From assembly GCA_024958655.1 (NCBI GenBank), contig JANWUR010000016.1, positions 25,075-89,074 on the forward strand: DNA of 64,000 nucleotides. The letters run 5' to 3'. The stretch comes from Cyanobium sp. FGCU6. Its GTDB lineage: Bacteria; Cyanobacteriota; Cyanobacteriia; PCC-6307; Cyanobiaceae. The first letter of the stretch is position 1, and each line of letters starts with the position of its first letter. The position numbers and the translations under genes were made by a program. The notes under the pieces were generated by a model that was not told where the DNA came from, searched no databases, and worked only from the letters and a program-made list of their open reading frames with translations. Shown here piece after piece: positions 16,843 through 25,565 of the stretch.

Positions 16843-18201
16843 ATGCCCATCGGCAAACTGTTGATCGCCAATCGTGGCGAGATCGCGCTCCGCATCCTGC
16901 GCAGCTGCCGCGAACTGGGGATCCCCACGGTGGCGGTGTACAGCACGGTCGATCGCAACGCCCTGCACGTGCAGCTGGCGGACGAGGCCGTGTGCGTGGG
17001 CGAGGCGCCCAGCAGCAAGAGCTACCTCAACATCCCGAACATCCTGGCGGCCGCCACCTCCCGCGGCGCCGACGCCATCCATCCGGGCTACGGCTTCCTG
17101 GCGGAGAACGATCGCTTCGCCGAGATCTGCCGCGACCACGGCATCACCTTCGTGGGCCCCTCACCCGAGGCGATCCGCTCGATGGGCGACAAGTCGACGG
17201 CCAAGGCGACGATGCAGGGGGTAGGGGTGCCCACCATCCCCGGCAGCGAGGGGCTGCTCGAGAACGTGGGGCAGGCCACTGAGCTGGCAGGCCAGATGGG
17301 CTACCCGGTGATGATCAAGGCCACCGCCGGCGGAGGCGGCCGCGGCATGCGCCTGGTGCCGGCTGCGGAGCAGCTGGAGAACCTGTTCAAGGCGGCCCAG
17401 GGCGAGGCGGAGGCCGCCTTCGGCAACCCGGGCCTCTACATGGAGAAATTCATCGACCGCCCCCGGCACGTCGAAGTGCAGGTGCTGGCCGACCGCCACG
17501 GCAACGTGGTGCACCTGGGTGAACGCGACTGCTCGATCCAGCGCCGCCACCAGAAGCTGCTGGAAGAGGCCCCGAGCGTGGCGATCGATGCCGAGCTGCG
17601 TCGCCGCATGGGTGAGGCCGCCGTGGCCGCCGCCCGCACGATCGGCTACGAGGGCGCCGGCACCGTGGAGTTCCTGGTGGACCGCAGCGGTGCGTTCTAT
17701 TTCATGGAGATGAACACCCGCATCCAGGTGGAGCATCCGGTCACCGAGGTGGTGACGGGCATCGACCTGATCGCCGAGCAGCTGCGCATCGCCGGCGGCG
17801 AGCCGATCACCGTGAGCCAGGAGCAGATCAGGCTCACCGGCCACGCGATCGAGGTGCGGATCAACGCCGAGGACCCAGCCCACAACTTCCGCCCGGCCCC
17901 CGGCAAGATCACCGGCTGGCTGCCGCCAGGCGGTCCCGGCGTGCGGGTTGACAGCCACGTGTACACGGGCTACGAGATCCCGCCCTTCTACGACTCCCTG
18001 ATCGGCAAGCTGATCGTGTGGGGCGTCGATCGCGACCACGCCCTTCGCCGATTGCGGCGCGTGCTCACCGAGTGTGCCATCACCGGCATTCCCACCACGA
18101 TCGACTTTCACCTGGCCCTGCTCGATCGCCCGGAGTTCCAGCGCGGCGATGTGCACACCAAGTTCGTGGAGCAGGAGATGCTGCCGCTGATGGGCGGCTG
18201 A
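16843..18201 (+). CDS. accC: Biotin carboxylase subunit of acetyl-CoA carboxylase
   Basis: ATP-dependent carboxylation of biotin on AccB, the first half-reaction of fatty acid synthesis. 452 residues, full length. Visible features are the N-terminal biotin-carboxylase motif [23 protein letters not shown], the glycine-rich ATP loop [33 protein letters not shown] and the catalytic [13 protein letters not shown]. The stop codon sits in a small tandem duplication (the 11-mer tgatgggcggc appears twice in a row). It converges on the yggT-type gene with 21 bases between stops. Confidence 0.97.
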   Translation: MPIGKLLIANRGEIALRILRSCRELGIPTVAVYSTVDRNALHVQLADEAVCVGEAPSSKSYLNIPNILAAATSRGADAIHPGYGFLAENDRFAEICRDHGITFVGPSPEAIRSMGDKSTAKATMQGVGVPTIPGSEGLLENVGQATELAGQMGYPVMIKATAGGGGRGMRLVPAAEQLENLFKAAQGEAEAAFGNPGLYMEKFIDRPRHVEVQVLADRHGNVVHLGERDCSIQRRHQKLLEEAPSVAIDAELRRRMGEAAVAAARTIGYEGAGTVEFLVDRSGAFYFMEMNTRIQVEHPVTEVVTGIDLIAEQLRIAGGEPITVSQEQIRLTGHAIEVRINAEDPAHNFRPAPGKITGWLPPGGPGVRVDSHVYTGYEIPPFYDSLIGKLIVWGVDRDHALRRLRRVLTECAITGIPTTIDFHLALLDRPEFQRGDVHTKFVEQEMLPLMGG

Positions 18202-18222
18202 TGGGCGGCTGAGCAGCGGCGC

Positions 18223-18528
18223 TCAGGCCACGGGCGGTTGGTGACGAAGCAATTGCGTGAGCAGACCCTGCTGACCCACCACCAGTTCCCGCAGCAGGCT
18301 GAGCAGGCCCACCCACACCACCGGCGTCACGTCCACCCCGCCGATCGGGGGGATCAGCCGGCGGGTGAGTGCCAGCAGCGGCTCGGTGGGTGCGCCGATC
18401 AGGCGCATCGGCCCCTTGCTGAGATCGATGGCCGGGTACCAGGTGAGCACGATCCGGAACAGAAACAGCAGCGTCCAGGCCGCCAGCAGCACGCCAAGGG
18501 CCAGATGAACGAGGGGCATGGCCGTCAC
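18223..18528 (-). CDS. YggT-family membrane protein
   Basis: About 101 residues from a GTG start at 18528 (ATG at 18519 is an alternative). One membrane span is at about 8-28, then the family motif FRIVLTWYPAIDLSKGP ... LIGAPTEPLLALTRRLIPP and a second span. In plastids and cyanobacteria the YGGT relatives (CCB3, Ycf19) are linked to cytochrome b6f assembly and nucleoid/thylakoid organisation. It converges on accC; its upstream region faces psbX. Confidence 0.85.
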   Translation of the reverse strand: MTAMPLVHLALGVLLAAWTLLFLFRIVLTWYPAIDLSKGPMRLIGAPTEPLLALTRRLIPPIGGVDVTPVVWVGLLSLLRELVVGQQGLLTQLLRHQPPVA

Positions 18529-18613
18529 AAAGCTCTAAGCGGCAGAGCGGGGATCGTAGGAAGCCGGGGCTCCTGCCTAGGATCACGGTCGCTTTGCCGC
18601 GGCGCTCCCTGCC

Positions 18614-18736
18614 ATGACCCCTTCCCTCTCCAATTTTCTGAGCAGCCTCTTCTGGGGCGGGGTGATCGTGGTCGTGCCCATTGCGCTGGCCCTGTTCTTC
18701 ATCAGCCAGAACGATCGGGTCGATCGCCGCATCTGA
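18614..18736 (+). CDS. psbX: Photosystem II protein PsbX
   Basis: A 40-residue single-span thylakoid protein. The N-terminus [16 protein letters not shown] leads into the span [16 protein letters not shown], then NDRVDRR and a final Ile before TGA. This is the standard PsbX size and pattern; PsbX sits near cytochrome b559 and supports plastoquinone turnover at the QB site. An ATG start and a conserved sequence make this secure despite its small size. It is followed by ycf66 on the same strand, a common picocyanobacterial neighbour. Confidence 0.95.
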   Translation: MTPSLSNFLSSLFWGGVIVVVPIALALFFISQNDRVDRRI

Positions 18737-18884
18737 ACCACTGCTCCCAGTCGGATCCCGAGCGGCCGGGCAGGATGCCCACGGTCGGTTTCCCTAGAGT
18801 GGCGACACCCATTCCGGTGGACCTTCCGGGATCGGGTGCCGCCGGCTTCGGCGGTTGCTCCAGCGCCCCCTCCCGAGAACCGCT

Positions 18885-19811
18885 TTGGTCAACGCCAGCC
18901 TCAACTGGGCCAGCATCGTCGGCATCGTGCTGGCCGTCGGTGGCGCCTTCCTCTACTTCATGCGGAGCTTCAAGCCTGCGCTGGCCCGCGACTACGACGT
19001 CTTCTTCGCCGCGGTGGGCCTGCTCTGCGGCGGCATTCTCTTCTTCCAGGGCTGGCGCCTCGACCCGATCCTGCAGTTCGGCCAGTTTCTGCTCGCCGGC
19101 ACCACGGTGTTCTTCGCCTACGAGAGCGTGCGCCTGAGGGGGGTGACCACCGAGCAGGCCCGCCGTTCCTCTTTCTTCGAAGACGAAGAGCCCGCTCCCT
19201 TCCGCCCCCGCGGCGGCCTGGGCGGCGACCAGGACTGGCAAGGCGGTCGCGACCGCTTCGACGAACCCGAACCGCTGCGGCGCCGCATCCCCGCTCGCGA
19301 GAGTGACGAAGAGGATTTCTATCGCCCCCGGCGCACCAGCCGCGCCGCCATCCCGGAGCGGGCCGCCAGCCGCCGGCCCTCCGGCGACTGGGATGAACCA
19401 CGCGGCTCCCGGACCGATGGACCGGATCGCGAAACACCTCCACCGAGCCGTGATCCCTCCCGCTACGCCCCCTCCCGCAATCGCGGCGAGGCCGAGTTCG
19501 GGGCCCGGCGCCGCGAACGCGAATCCGGCAGCGAAGGGCGGCGCGGCAGCCGGCCCACGGCCGCGACTGATGCCATGCCCCGCTCCAGCCGTCGTCCGGG
19601 CGGCGCTGCACCCCGCAGCGCTGAGGCCGGCGAAGCCATGGGCGGCATGGCCGGTGTTCCCCAGGGCGATCCCCTGAAAGGAACGCCGCGCTCCCCGCGC
19701 AGCAATGTCAGCGACGCCGACTTCGCGCCGATGACCCCGCCCCCGGGCCGCCCCCGTCCCGAGGGACCCAGCGCAGGCTCGCGCGACAACAGTTCCCGCT
19801 TCGACGACTGA
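18885..19811 (+). CDS. ycf66: Ycf66-family protein
   Basis: 308 residues from a TTG at 18885, chosen because the conserved protein begins VNASLNWASIVGIVLAVGG; an upstream in-frame start at 18855 adds ten unconserved residues. Three membrane spans lie in the first 90 residues (about 7-22, 36-53, 60-80) with the family block ALARDYDVFFAAVGLLCGGI. The remaining 210 residues are charged, Arg/Pro/Ser-rich and probably disordered. Ycf66 is conserved in cyanobacteria and some plastids; its function is unknown. The last codons overlap the start region of the next gene. Confidence 0.9.
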   Translation: MVNASLNWASIVGIVLAVGGAFLYFMRSFKPALARDYDVFFAAVGLLCGGILFFQGWRLDPILQFGQFLLAGTTVFFAYESVRLRGVTTEQARRSSFFEDEEPAPFRPRGGLGGDQDWQGGRDRFDEPEPLRRRIPARESDEEDFYRPRRTSRAAIPERAASRRPSGDWDEPRGSRTDGPDRETPPPSRDPSRYAPSRNRGEAEFGARRRERESGSEGRRGSRPTAATDAMPRSSRRPGGAAPRSAEAGEAMGGMAGVPQGDPLKGTPRSPRSNVSDADFAPMTPPPGRPRPEGPSAGSRDNSSRFDD

Positions 19812-20347
19812 CCCGCCTCCGTCGCCTCTCGCCGCTGGCATGCCTGGGGCTGCTCCTGGCCAGTTGCCAGTGGATCGGACCTGGCCGGCGTCCGGCAGCG
19901 TCCCTCGGCCTGGGAGGAGCCGACCGCCAGGATCCGGCCCTCAGTGGGGATGGCCGCTGGCTGGCCAGCATCGTGCTCCGCGGTGGCAGGGAGACCGTGC
20001 TGCTGCAGGAGCAGGCTTCGGGTCGCGTGGTGCCCCTGCGACCGCTACAGCGCCATCAGCCGCACCGCTCCCCCTCCCTGAGCTGGAACGGCCGCTACCT
20101 GGCCGTGCTGGTGCAATGGGGCAACCGTCCCACGGCGGTGATCGCCGACCGGCTCACCGGGCGGCTGCATCCCCTGCCCCTGCCGGGGGACGGGGATCCG
20201 GAGCGGCTGAGCCTGGCCCCCGATGCCCGCCGCCTGGCGGTGGAGCGGGTGCGCAGCGGCCAGCGCCGGATCGAGCTGTTCGATCTCGGGGGGCTGATCG
20301 AGCCCGACCCACCGATGGGACAGGCGCTGGGGGGGCCGCAACCCTGA
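19808..20347 (+). CDS. TolB-like lipoprotein, paralogue 1
   Basis: About 179 residues. A lipobox LLLASC follows a basic, hydrophobic signal, so the mature protein should be a lipid-anchored envelope protein. The rest contains beta-propeller-like blades (SGDGRWLASIVLRGGRE, LSWNGRYLAVLVQ, LAPDARRLAVERV) as in the TolB C-terminal domain. No ATG, GTG or TTG precedes the signal in frame; the best candidate is a CTG at 19808 that overlaps the ycf66 stop (CTGA). Its stop overlaps the ATG of the next gene by one base (TGATG). The two neighbours are related in layout and probably arose by duplication. Confidence 0.65.
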   Translation: MTRLRRLSPLACLGLLLASCQWIGPGRRPAASLGLGGADRQDPALSGDGRWLASIVLRGGRETVLLQEQASGRVVPLRPLQRHQPHRSPSLSWNGRYLAVLVQWGNRPTAVIADRLTGRLHPLPLPGDGDPERLSLAPDARRLAVERVRSGQRRIELFDLGGLIEPDPPMGQALGGPQP

Positions 20348-20853
20348 TGTCCAGGCTGCTCCACCTGCGCCTTGCCGTGAGGATGCCCCTGCTGTTCGCG
20401 GTGGGGGCCTGGCTGCTGCTGGCGGCCTGCGGCGGCATGCCACGGCCGATGGCCGGACTGGACCGGGCGCTGACGGCGGCCGGACCGAGCCGGGATCCGG
20501 TGCTCGCCGGCCGCTGGCTGGCCCTGATCGCCGAACGGGGCGGGCGCGACCAGGTGCAGCTGATCGACGTGGAACGGGGCCTGCCGGTGCCGTTGCCAGG
20601 CCTCAACCGACCCGATGCCCAGCCGGTGAGCGTGGGGCTCAATGCGGCCGGTGATCGACTGGCGATGGTGCGGCGGCTTGAAGGCCGCACCGAACTTGTG
20701 CTCTATCGCCGATCGTTCCAGTCGCTGGAGCCGATCCCGATGCAGCCGCCGGGCGTGCCGGGCCGGGTGAGCCTCCAGGCCGACGGCCGGCAGCTGGCGG
20801 TGGAGGTGAGCCGGGGCGGGGTGTGGCAGGTGGATCTGATTACGGTGCGCTGA
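20347..20853 (+). CDS. TolB-like lipoprotein, paralogue 2
   Basis: 168 residues with a lipoprotein signal (hydrophobic run at 14-25 ending LLLAACGG). Blade-like motifs follow: LAGRWLALIAERGGRDQVQL, GLNAAGDRLAMVRR, LQADGRQLAVEVSRG. They parallel those of the preceding gene. The likely role is an envelope lipoprotein with a small beta-propeller segment; the partner is unknown. It is translationally coupled to paralogue 1 and converges on the HLIP gene 16 bases away. Confidence 0.7.
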   Translation: MSRLLHLRLAVRMPLLFAVGAWLLLAACGGMPRPMAGLDRALTAAGPSRDPVLAGRWLALIAERGGRDQVQLIDVERGLPVPLPGLNRPDAQPVSVGLNAAGDRLAMVRRLEGRTELVLYRRSFQSLEPIPMQPPGVPGRVSLQADGRQLAVEVSRGGVWQVDLITVR

Positions 20854-20869
20854 AGGGCGCGGAGCAGCC

Positions 20870-21061
20870 TCAGGGCACCAGACCGGCCCAGTGCAGGAAG
20901 GTGTCGCGGCTGAAGGCCTCGATCAGCAGCACGGCCACGAAACCGAGCATGGCGAAGCGTCCGTTCACCCGCTCGGCGTAGGCGCTCCAGCCGAAGGCCG
21001 GCACATCCGGGGTGGTGGCGCTGGTGGCCGGGGTTTCGGCGGTGGTCATCGGCTCAGACAT
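20870..21061 (-). CDS. High-light-inducible (HLIP) chlorophyll-binding protein
   Basis: 63 residues from ATG 21061 (ATGs at 21076 and 21049 are alternatives). After a Thr/Pro/Ala-rich N-terminus comes a single chlorophyll-binding helix: GWSAYAERVNGRFAMLGF then VAVLLIEAF, with the ExxNGRxAM signature whose Glu and Asn/Arg coordinate chlorophyll. HLIPs protect photosystem II assembly intermediates and quench excess energy under stress. The start lies inside the 3' end of the ABC-transporter gene (8-base overlap with ATG 21061), so it is probably cotranscribed with it. Confidence 0.92.
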   Translation of the reverse strand: MSEPMTTAETPATSATTPDVPAFGWSAYAERVNGRFAMLGFVAVLLIEAFSRDTFLHWAGLVP

Positions 21062-23084
21062 GGCGACCGAAGTCATAGCCGGCCGTCGGCAGCAGCCGCC
21101 AGCCGCCGTTGCCGTCGAGCTCCAGCACGGTGTCGTGGTGGTCCACCAGGGTGGGGCGGTGCCCCACGCTCACCAGGGCCATCTCCCGCTGGCCCACCAG
21201 CTCGTAGAGCACTGCTTCGGTGGCCACATCGAGGGCGCTGGTGGCCTCGTCGAGCACCACGAAGCGGGGGGAGTTGAGCAGCAGGCGGGCGAAGGCCAGG
21301 CGCTGCTGCTCGCCGAGCGAGAGGAGACGGGGCCAGTCCTGCTTGATATCGAGATCGGGATAGCGCTGCACCAGATCCGGCAGGCGCACCTCGGCCAGCA
21401 CGTGCCGCAGCTGGTCGTCGCTGAAGCGATCGGTGGCCTGGGGATAGCAGAGCTGCTCCCGCAGGCTGCCCAGCAGCATGTAGGGCTTCTGGGGGATGAA
21501 CATCAGCTCGCCCACCGGCGGCCGCTCCACCTGGCCGCGGGCCGGCGGCCAGAGCCCGCTCACCAGCCGCAGGAAGGAGGTCTTGCCGCAGCCGGACGGC
21601 CCCACCACGAGCAGCCGCTCGCCGGGACCCACCGAGAGACTGAGATCGCGGATCAGCACCCGCTGGCTGCGGGGCGGCACCAGATCCACGTGGCTGACGC
21701 GGATCGCGTCAGCCCTGGAGGCCTCACCCGCGCGCTGGGGCTCGGCCGCCTGCTGCGGGCCGGCGGCGAGGGCCTCGGCATCGAGGGCGGCCATCTCGCC
21801 ACCGATGGCCTCCACCTTGCCCTGGAATCCTTCGAGACGGCTGATCGAGGCGGAGAAGGCGGCCAGCCGGTCGATGTTGTTGACGATGTAGCTCACCGAG
21901 AACAGCACCTGGGAGAAGGCGATGCTGGCCTGCCCGAAGACACCGAAATCCACCTGTTTGGCGAAGTAGATCGGGGCGATCACCAGCCAGGGCAGGAAGC
22001 GGGAGAAGTAGTCGTAGGAGCGCTGGATCACGCTGATCAGCGCCTCCCACACGATCAGGCGGTTGTAGTTGCGGATCGCACCGCCCAGGCGTCGCTCGCC
22101 TTCCTTCGCCTCCTGCTGTTCGCCGCGGTAGAAGGCGATCGATTCGGCATTGTCGCGGATGTGAACGAGGCCATAGCGGAAGTCGGCCTCCAGCTTGAGC
22201 TGCTGGTAGTTGAGATTCACCAGCTTGCGGCTGGCGAACACGATCAGGGCCGTACCGCCTACGGAATAGGCGAGGAGCCAGAGGGCCAGGGTGCCGTTGA
22301 TGCTCCACAGCACGATGATGAAGCTGAAGAAGGTCAGCAGGGCGGAGAGGATCTCCACCGTCACGCTCAGGCTGGTGGCGGTGAAGCTGGCGGCGTCCTG
22401 TGAGATCCGCTGGTCGGGGTTGTCGATCTCCTCGACCGATTCATCATTGGGGTTGAGGACGTAATAAGCACGATTGGTGAGATAGCGCTGCAGCAGACGG
22501 CTGCTCAGCCATTGGCGCCACAGCAGGCCGAGCTTGGGGATGAGATAGCTCTGGATCGCCCGGATCGGCAGGGCAAGCACCAGGCAGAAGGCATAGATGG
22601 CGACGATCTTCCAGAACTCGTCCTCCTTGTAGGCAACCAGGGCGTTCTCGATGTTGCGGGCGATGAAACTGATGCCCACGTTGATGCCGTTGATCACCAG
22701 GATCAGCAGCGTGATCACCCCCAGCAGCAGCCAGGGCAGCCAGCGGCCCTGGCGCAGCTTGCCGCGGAACCAGCCGAAGCAGCCCAGCCCGGCGGCGAAC
22801 AGAACCATGATCACCGGGCCGATCGGGCTGGCCCAGATCGCAGCCACCTGCTGGGGGACACCCGGCAGGAAGCGGGCCTGGAGGTCAGGGATCAGGGCCC
22901 CGCTGACGGCCACCGCCGCGGTGAGCAGCAGCAGGGTGAACCCCACCACCACGGCGAGCAGGGCGAGCACCAGCACCAGGAACGGGCCGGCGCTGCCGTC
23001 GCCGTCCTCGAGGGGAAGGAAGTAGGGCTGGGCCAGGCGCTGCAGCTTGCCGAGCTGCTGCCGGAAGGCCTGGAGGGGATTCAT
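21054..23084 (-). CDS. ABCD/SbmA-type ABC transporter, fused permease and ATPase
   Basis: 676 residues. The N-terminal membrane domain (about 1-400, six or so spans) is the ABC_membrane_2/SbmA-BacA type, with NRAYYVLNPNDESVEEIDNP and DQRISQDAASFTA as family landmarks. The ATPase (about 440-676) has Walker A GPSGCGKTS, the signature LSLGEQQRLAFARLLL and Walker B RFVVLDEATSALD. Relatives import peptides or cobalamin in bacteria (SbmA/BacA, Rv1819c) and acyl-CoA in peroxisomes. The substrate here is unknown. It lies 56 bases downstream of the HIT gene and overlaps the HLIP gene. Confidence 0.88.
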   Translation of the reverse strand: MNPLQAFRQQLGKLQRLAQPYFLPLEDGDGSAGPFLVLVLALLAVVVGFTLLLLTAAVAVSGALIPDLQARFLPGVPQQVAAIWASPIGPVIMVLFAAGLGCFGWFRGKLRQGRWLPWLLLGVITLLILVINGINVGISFIARNIENALVAYKEDEFWKIVAIYAFCLVLALPIRAIQSYLIPKLGLLWRQWLSSRLLQRYLTNRAYYVLNPNDESVEEIDNPDQRISQDAASFTATSLSVTVEILSALLTFFSFIIVLWSINGTLALWLLAYSVGGTALIVFASRKLVNLNYQQLKLEADFRYGLVHIRDNAESIAFYRGEQQEAKEGERRLGGAIRNYNRLIVWEALISVIQRSYDYFSRFLPWLVIAPIYFAKQVDFGVFGQASIAFSQVLFSVSYIVNNIDRLAAFSASISRLEGFQGKVEAIGGEMAALDAEALAAGPQQAAEPQRAGEASRADAIRVSHVDLVPPRSQRVLIRDLSLSVGPGERLLVVGPSGCGKTSFLRLVSGLWPPARGQVERPPVGELMFIPQKPYMLLGSLREQLCYPQATDRFSDDQLRHVLAEVRLPDLVQRYPDLDIKQDWPRLLSLGEQQRLAFARLLLNSPRFVVLDEATSALDVATEAVLYELVGQREMALVSVGHRPTLVDHHDTVLELDGNGGWRLLPTAGYDFGRHV

Positions 23085-23140
23085 GGAGCGACGCGGATCA
23101 GCGCATTGTCGCCGCTGCCCCGCCCGCTCGGTTGTCGCCC

Positions 23141-23512
23141 TCAGCCCGGCGGCCAGGTCATCGCCCGTCCACCGAGCACATGCACGTGCAGGTGGAACAC
23201 CGTCTGGCCCGCCACCGCTCCGCTGTTGATCACCGTGCGGAAGCCCTCAAGCCCCTGCTCGCGGGCGACGCGTGCGGCCACCAGCAGCAGGTGGCCGAGC
23301 AGGGCCTGATGCTCGGGCCCGGCCTCGACCAGGGAGGGGATCGGCTCGCGGGGGATCACCAGCACATGCACCGGTGCCTGGGGCGCCACGTCGCGGAAGG
23401 CCAGGCAGAGATCGTCGGCGTACACCGCATCGCAGGAGATCTCGCCGCGCAGGATGCGTCCGAAGATCGTGTCGTCTGGGCCGGAAGCGGAGCCGGGAGC
23501 GGAGCCGGACAT
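23141..23512 (-). CDS. HIT-family nucleotide hydrolase
   Basis: 123 residues. The histidine triad is HLHVHVLGG near the C-terminus, and the N-terminal block DDTIFGRILRGEI is typical of HINT-type purine-nucleoside phosphoramidase/AMP-lysine hydrolases. The Pro/Gly/Ser-rich first ten residues are variable. First gene of a likely HIT-ABC transporter-HLIP transcription unit, and divergent from the ComM-type gene (61 bases between starts). Confidence 0.93.
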   Translation of the reverse strand: MSGSAPGSASGPDDTIFGRILRGEISCDAVYADDLCLAFRDVAPQAPVHVLVIPREPIPSLVEAGPEHQALLGHLLLVAARVAREQGLEGFRTVINSGAVAGQTVFHLHVHVLGGRAMTWPPG

Positions 23513-23573
23513 GGGCGTGCCGGAAGGGGGGTAGCAGTGGGTGGCACTGACGAAGCAGCGATCCCTTGGCGTG

Positions 23574-25175
23574 ATGTTGGCACGGTGCAGCGGCGCCGCT
23601 CTCAAGGGCCTGGAGGCCCAGGAGGTGACGGTGGAGGTGGACATCGCCCCGGGGCTGCCGGGTCTGCAGCTGGTGGGGCTGGCCGACGCGGCGGTGCAGG
23701 AAGCCCGCGAACGGGTGCGGGGTGCCCTGCGCCACAGCGGCCTGCGGGTGCCGCAGACGCGGGTGGTGGTGAACCTGGCCCCGGCCGATCTTCCCAAGGC
23801 CGGACCGGGCCTCGACCTGCCGATCGCCCTCGGCCTGCTGGCGGCCAGCGGCCAGCTGGCGCCGGAGCGGCTGCGGGGGGTGTGGAGCGCCGCCGAACTC
23901 GGGCTGGATGGGGGGCTGCGGACGGTGCGCGGAATGCTGGCGGTGGCGATGGCCGCCCGGGCGGCGGGCGCACGGGCCCTGCTGGTGGCGACGGCCAACG
24001 CGGCCGAGGCCGCCCTCGTGGGGGAGCTGCCGGTGTGGCCTGCCGACGATCTGGCCGAGGCGCTGGCGGTGCTGGCCGATCCGTCCTGTCAGCGCCGGCT
24101 GCCCGCATCGGTGGCGGACAGGGCAAGGCCACAGGCCCCCGAGGCCGACCTGGCCGACCTGCACGGCCAGAGCCATGGTCGGCGGGCGCTGGAGATTGCC
24201 GCGGCCGGCAGCCATCACCTGCTGCTCGTCGGGCCCCAGGGCAGCGGCAAGACGATGCTGGCACGCCGGCTGGCGGGCCTGCTGCCGCCGCTGGAGCGAA
24301 CCGAGGCCCTCGAGCTCACCCGTCTTCACTCGGTGGCCGGGTTGCTGCAGGAAGGGGGCGGCCTGGTGGGCCGCCGCCCCTTCCGCAGCCCGCACCACAG
24401 CTGCTCGGGAGCCGCCCTGATCGGTGGCGGCTCGCCCCCGCGCCCAGGCGAGCTGAGCCTGGCCCACCGGGGCGTGCTGTTTCTCGATGAGCTGGCGGAA
24501 TTCCGGCGGGAGGTGCTCGACCAACTGCGCCAGCCCCTGGAGGAGGGGGAGGTGCGCCTGAGCCGTGCCCGTCACTCCTGCCGCTTTCCCTGTCGCATCA
24601 CCCTGGTGGCTGCCACCAATCCCTGCCCCTGCGGCTGGTCCACCGAACCCGACCGCCACTGCCGCTGCGGCGAGGGGGTGCGGCGGCGCTACTGGGCCCG
24701 GCTCTCAGGGCCGCTGCTGGATCGGCTCGACCTGCAGGTGGTGATGCGCCGCACCGAAGCGGGCGCCCTCAGCGACCTGGTGCACCCCGACAATGCCCGG
24801 GGCAGGGCAACGCCCGAGGACACCCGCACGGTGGCGCGCCGGGTGCGGGCGGCGCGGCGACGGATGGCGAGCCGCAACCCTGGGGGTGTGGCCAACGGGG
24901 AGTTGACGGTGGACCAGTTGCGGCAGGTGCTGGAACTGAATCCCGCAGCCCTTGCGCTCTGGGAAGCGACCGTGGCGCATCGCGGGCTCACCGCCAGAGC
25001 CGCCCTGCGCCTGTTGCGCGTGGCCCGGACGATCGCCGATCTGGGGGGCTACCACCAGGTGGACGCGACCGCGGTCGCCGAGGCCTTCACCTACCGCAGC
25101 TTTGATGTCAGCGACGCCGGCGGGTGGGTGGACGATCGCGGTAGGGCTGCACGCCGACAGCAGGAGGCTGGGTGA
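23574..25175 (+). CDS. comM: YifB/ComM-type Mg-chelatase-like AAA+ ATPase
   Basis: 533 residues. The N-terminal ChlI-like domain holds EVDIAPGLPGLQLVGLAD and the DLPIALGLL block. The AAA+ core has Walker A GPQGSGKTM, Walker B VLFLDELAEF, and a cysteine cluster NPCPCGWS...CRCGEG. The C-terminal helical domain ends with GYHQVDATAVAEAFTYRS. In naturally competent bacteria ComM is a hexameric branch-migration helicase that extends D-loops during transformation; many picocyanobacteria keep it. The ATG at 23574 is chosen because it begins the conserved MLARCSGAAL. Confidence 0.92.
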   Translation: MLARCSGAALKGLEAQEVTVEVDIAPGLPGLQLVGLADAAVQEARERVRGALRHSGLRVPQTRVVVNLAPADLPKAGPGLDLPIALGLLAASGQLAPERLRGVWSAAELGLDGGLRTVRGMLAVAMAARAAGARALLVATANAAEAALVGELPVWPADDLAEALAVLADPSCQRRLPASVADRARPQAPEADLADLHGQSHGRRALEIAAAGSHHLLLVGPQGSGKTMLARRLAGLLPPLERTEALELTRLHSVAGLLQEGGGLVGRRPFRSPHHSCSGAALIGGGSPPRPGELSLAHRGVLFLDELAEFRREVLDQLRQPLEEGEVRLSRARHSCRFPCRITLVAATNPCPCGWSTEPDRHCRCGEGVRRRYWARLSGPLLDRLDLQVVMRRTEAGALSDLVHPDNARGRATPEDTRTVARRVRAARRRMASRNPGGVANGELTVDQLRQVLELNPAALALWEATVAHRGLTARAALRLLRVARTIADLGGYHQVDATAVAEAFTYRSFDVSDAGGWVDDRGRAARRQQEAG

Positions 25176-25248
25176 GGGCCTCGTGGCGGGGATCACCGAA
25201 CACATGGGCGATCGTATCGGCCATCCAGTGGAGCAGGGAGGAAGCCAT
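25108..25248 (-). CDS. Conserved-looking small hypothetical protein
   Basis: 46 residues: a short amphipathic N-terminus MASSLLHWMADTIAHVFGD, then a Pro-rich part PPAVGVQPYRDRPP and a basic end. An AAGG ribosome binding site lies 5 bases before the ATG at 25248. The stop lies inside the 3' end of the ComM-type gene (convergent, 68-base overlap). It is 91 bases downstream of rpsU on the same strand. No function can be assigned. Confidence 0.45.
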   Translation of the reverse strand: MASSLLHWMADTIAHVFGDPRHEALTQPPAVGVQPYRDRPPTRRRR

Positions 25249-25339
25249 GCGGACCTTCAGAAGGGCCTCTCCAGCCTGCTGATCCTGAGGTTCAAAGGGA
25301 ACAGGTAGAAGCACCGGTTCCCGCCCCTCCAGCTGTGGA

Positions 25340-25510
25340 TCAGCGGCGGCGACGGCGCTGCTGGGCCTTGCGCTTGTACTTCTCGGTGGGGGTCTCGTGG
25401 TGACGCAGGCGCTTGAGATCGGCGAAGATCCCTGCCTTGGACACCTGGCGCTTGAAGCGCCGCAGGGCGGATTCGATCCCTTCGTTCTCGCCGACGGTCA
25501 CCTGGGTCAT
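25340..25510 (-). CDS. rpsU: Ribosomal protein bS21
   Basis: 56 residues, full length. [19 protein letters not shown] then [20 protein letters not shown], ending in a run of arginines, the normal bS21 pattern. It binds the 30S platform near the anti-Shine-Dalgarno region and aids initiation. It lies 55 bases downstream of the DUF3747 gene on the same strand. Confidence 0.97.
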   Translation of the reverse strand: MTQVTVGENEGIESALRRFKRQVSKAGIFADLKRLRHHETPTEKYKRKAQQRRRRR

Positions 25511-25565
25511 GAAAAGGTGGTGGTGCACATGCAGTCGGCAACCTTAGCAAGTGCCCCGCCCACCC

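Noticed and set aside
18185..18212. Tandem 11-base duplication at the accC stop as a regulatory repeat
   Set aside because: Only two copies, spanning the stop codon; most simply a small slippage duplication. It does not change the protein.
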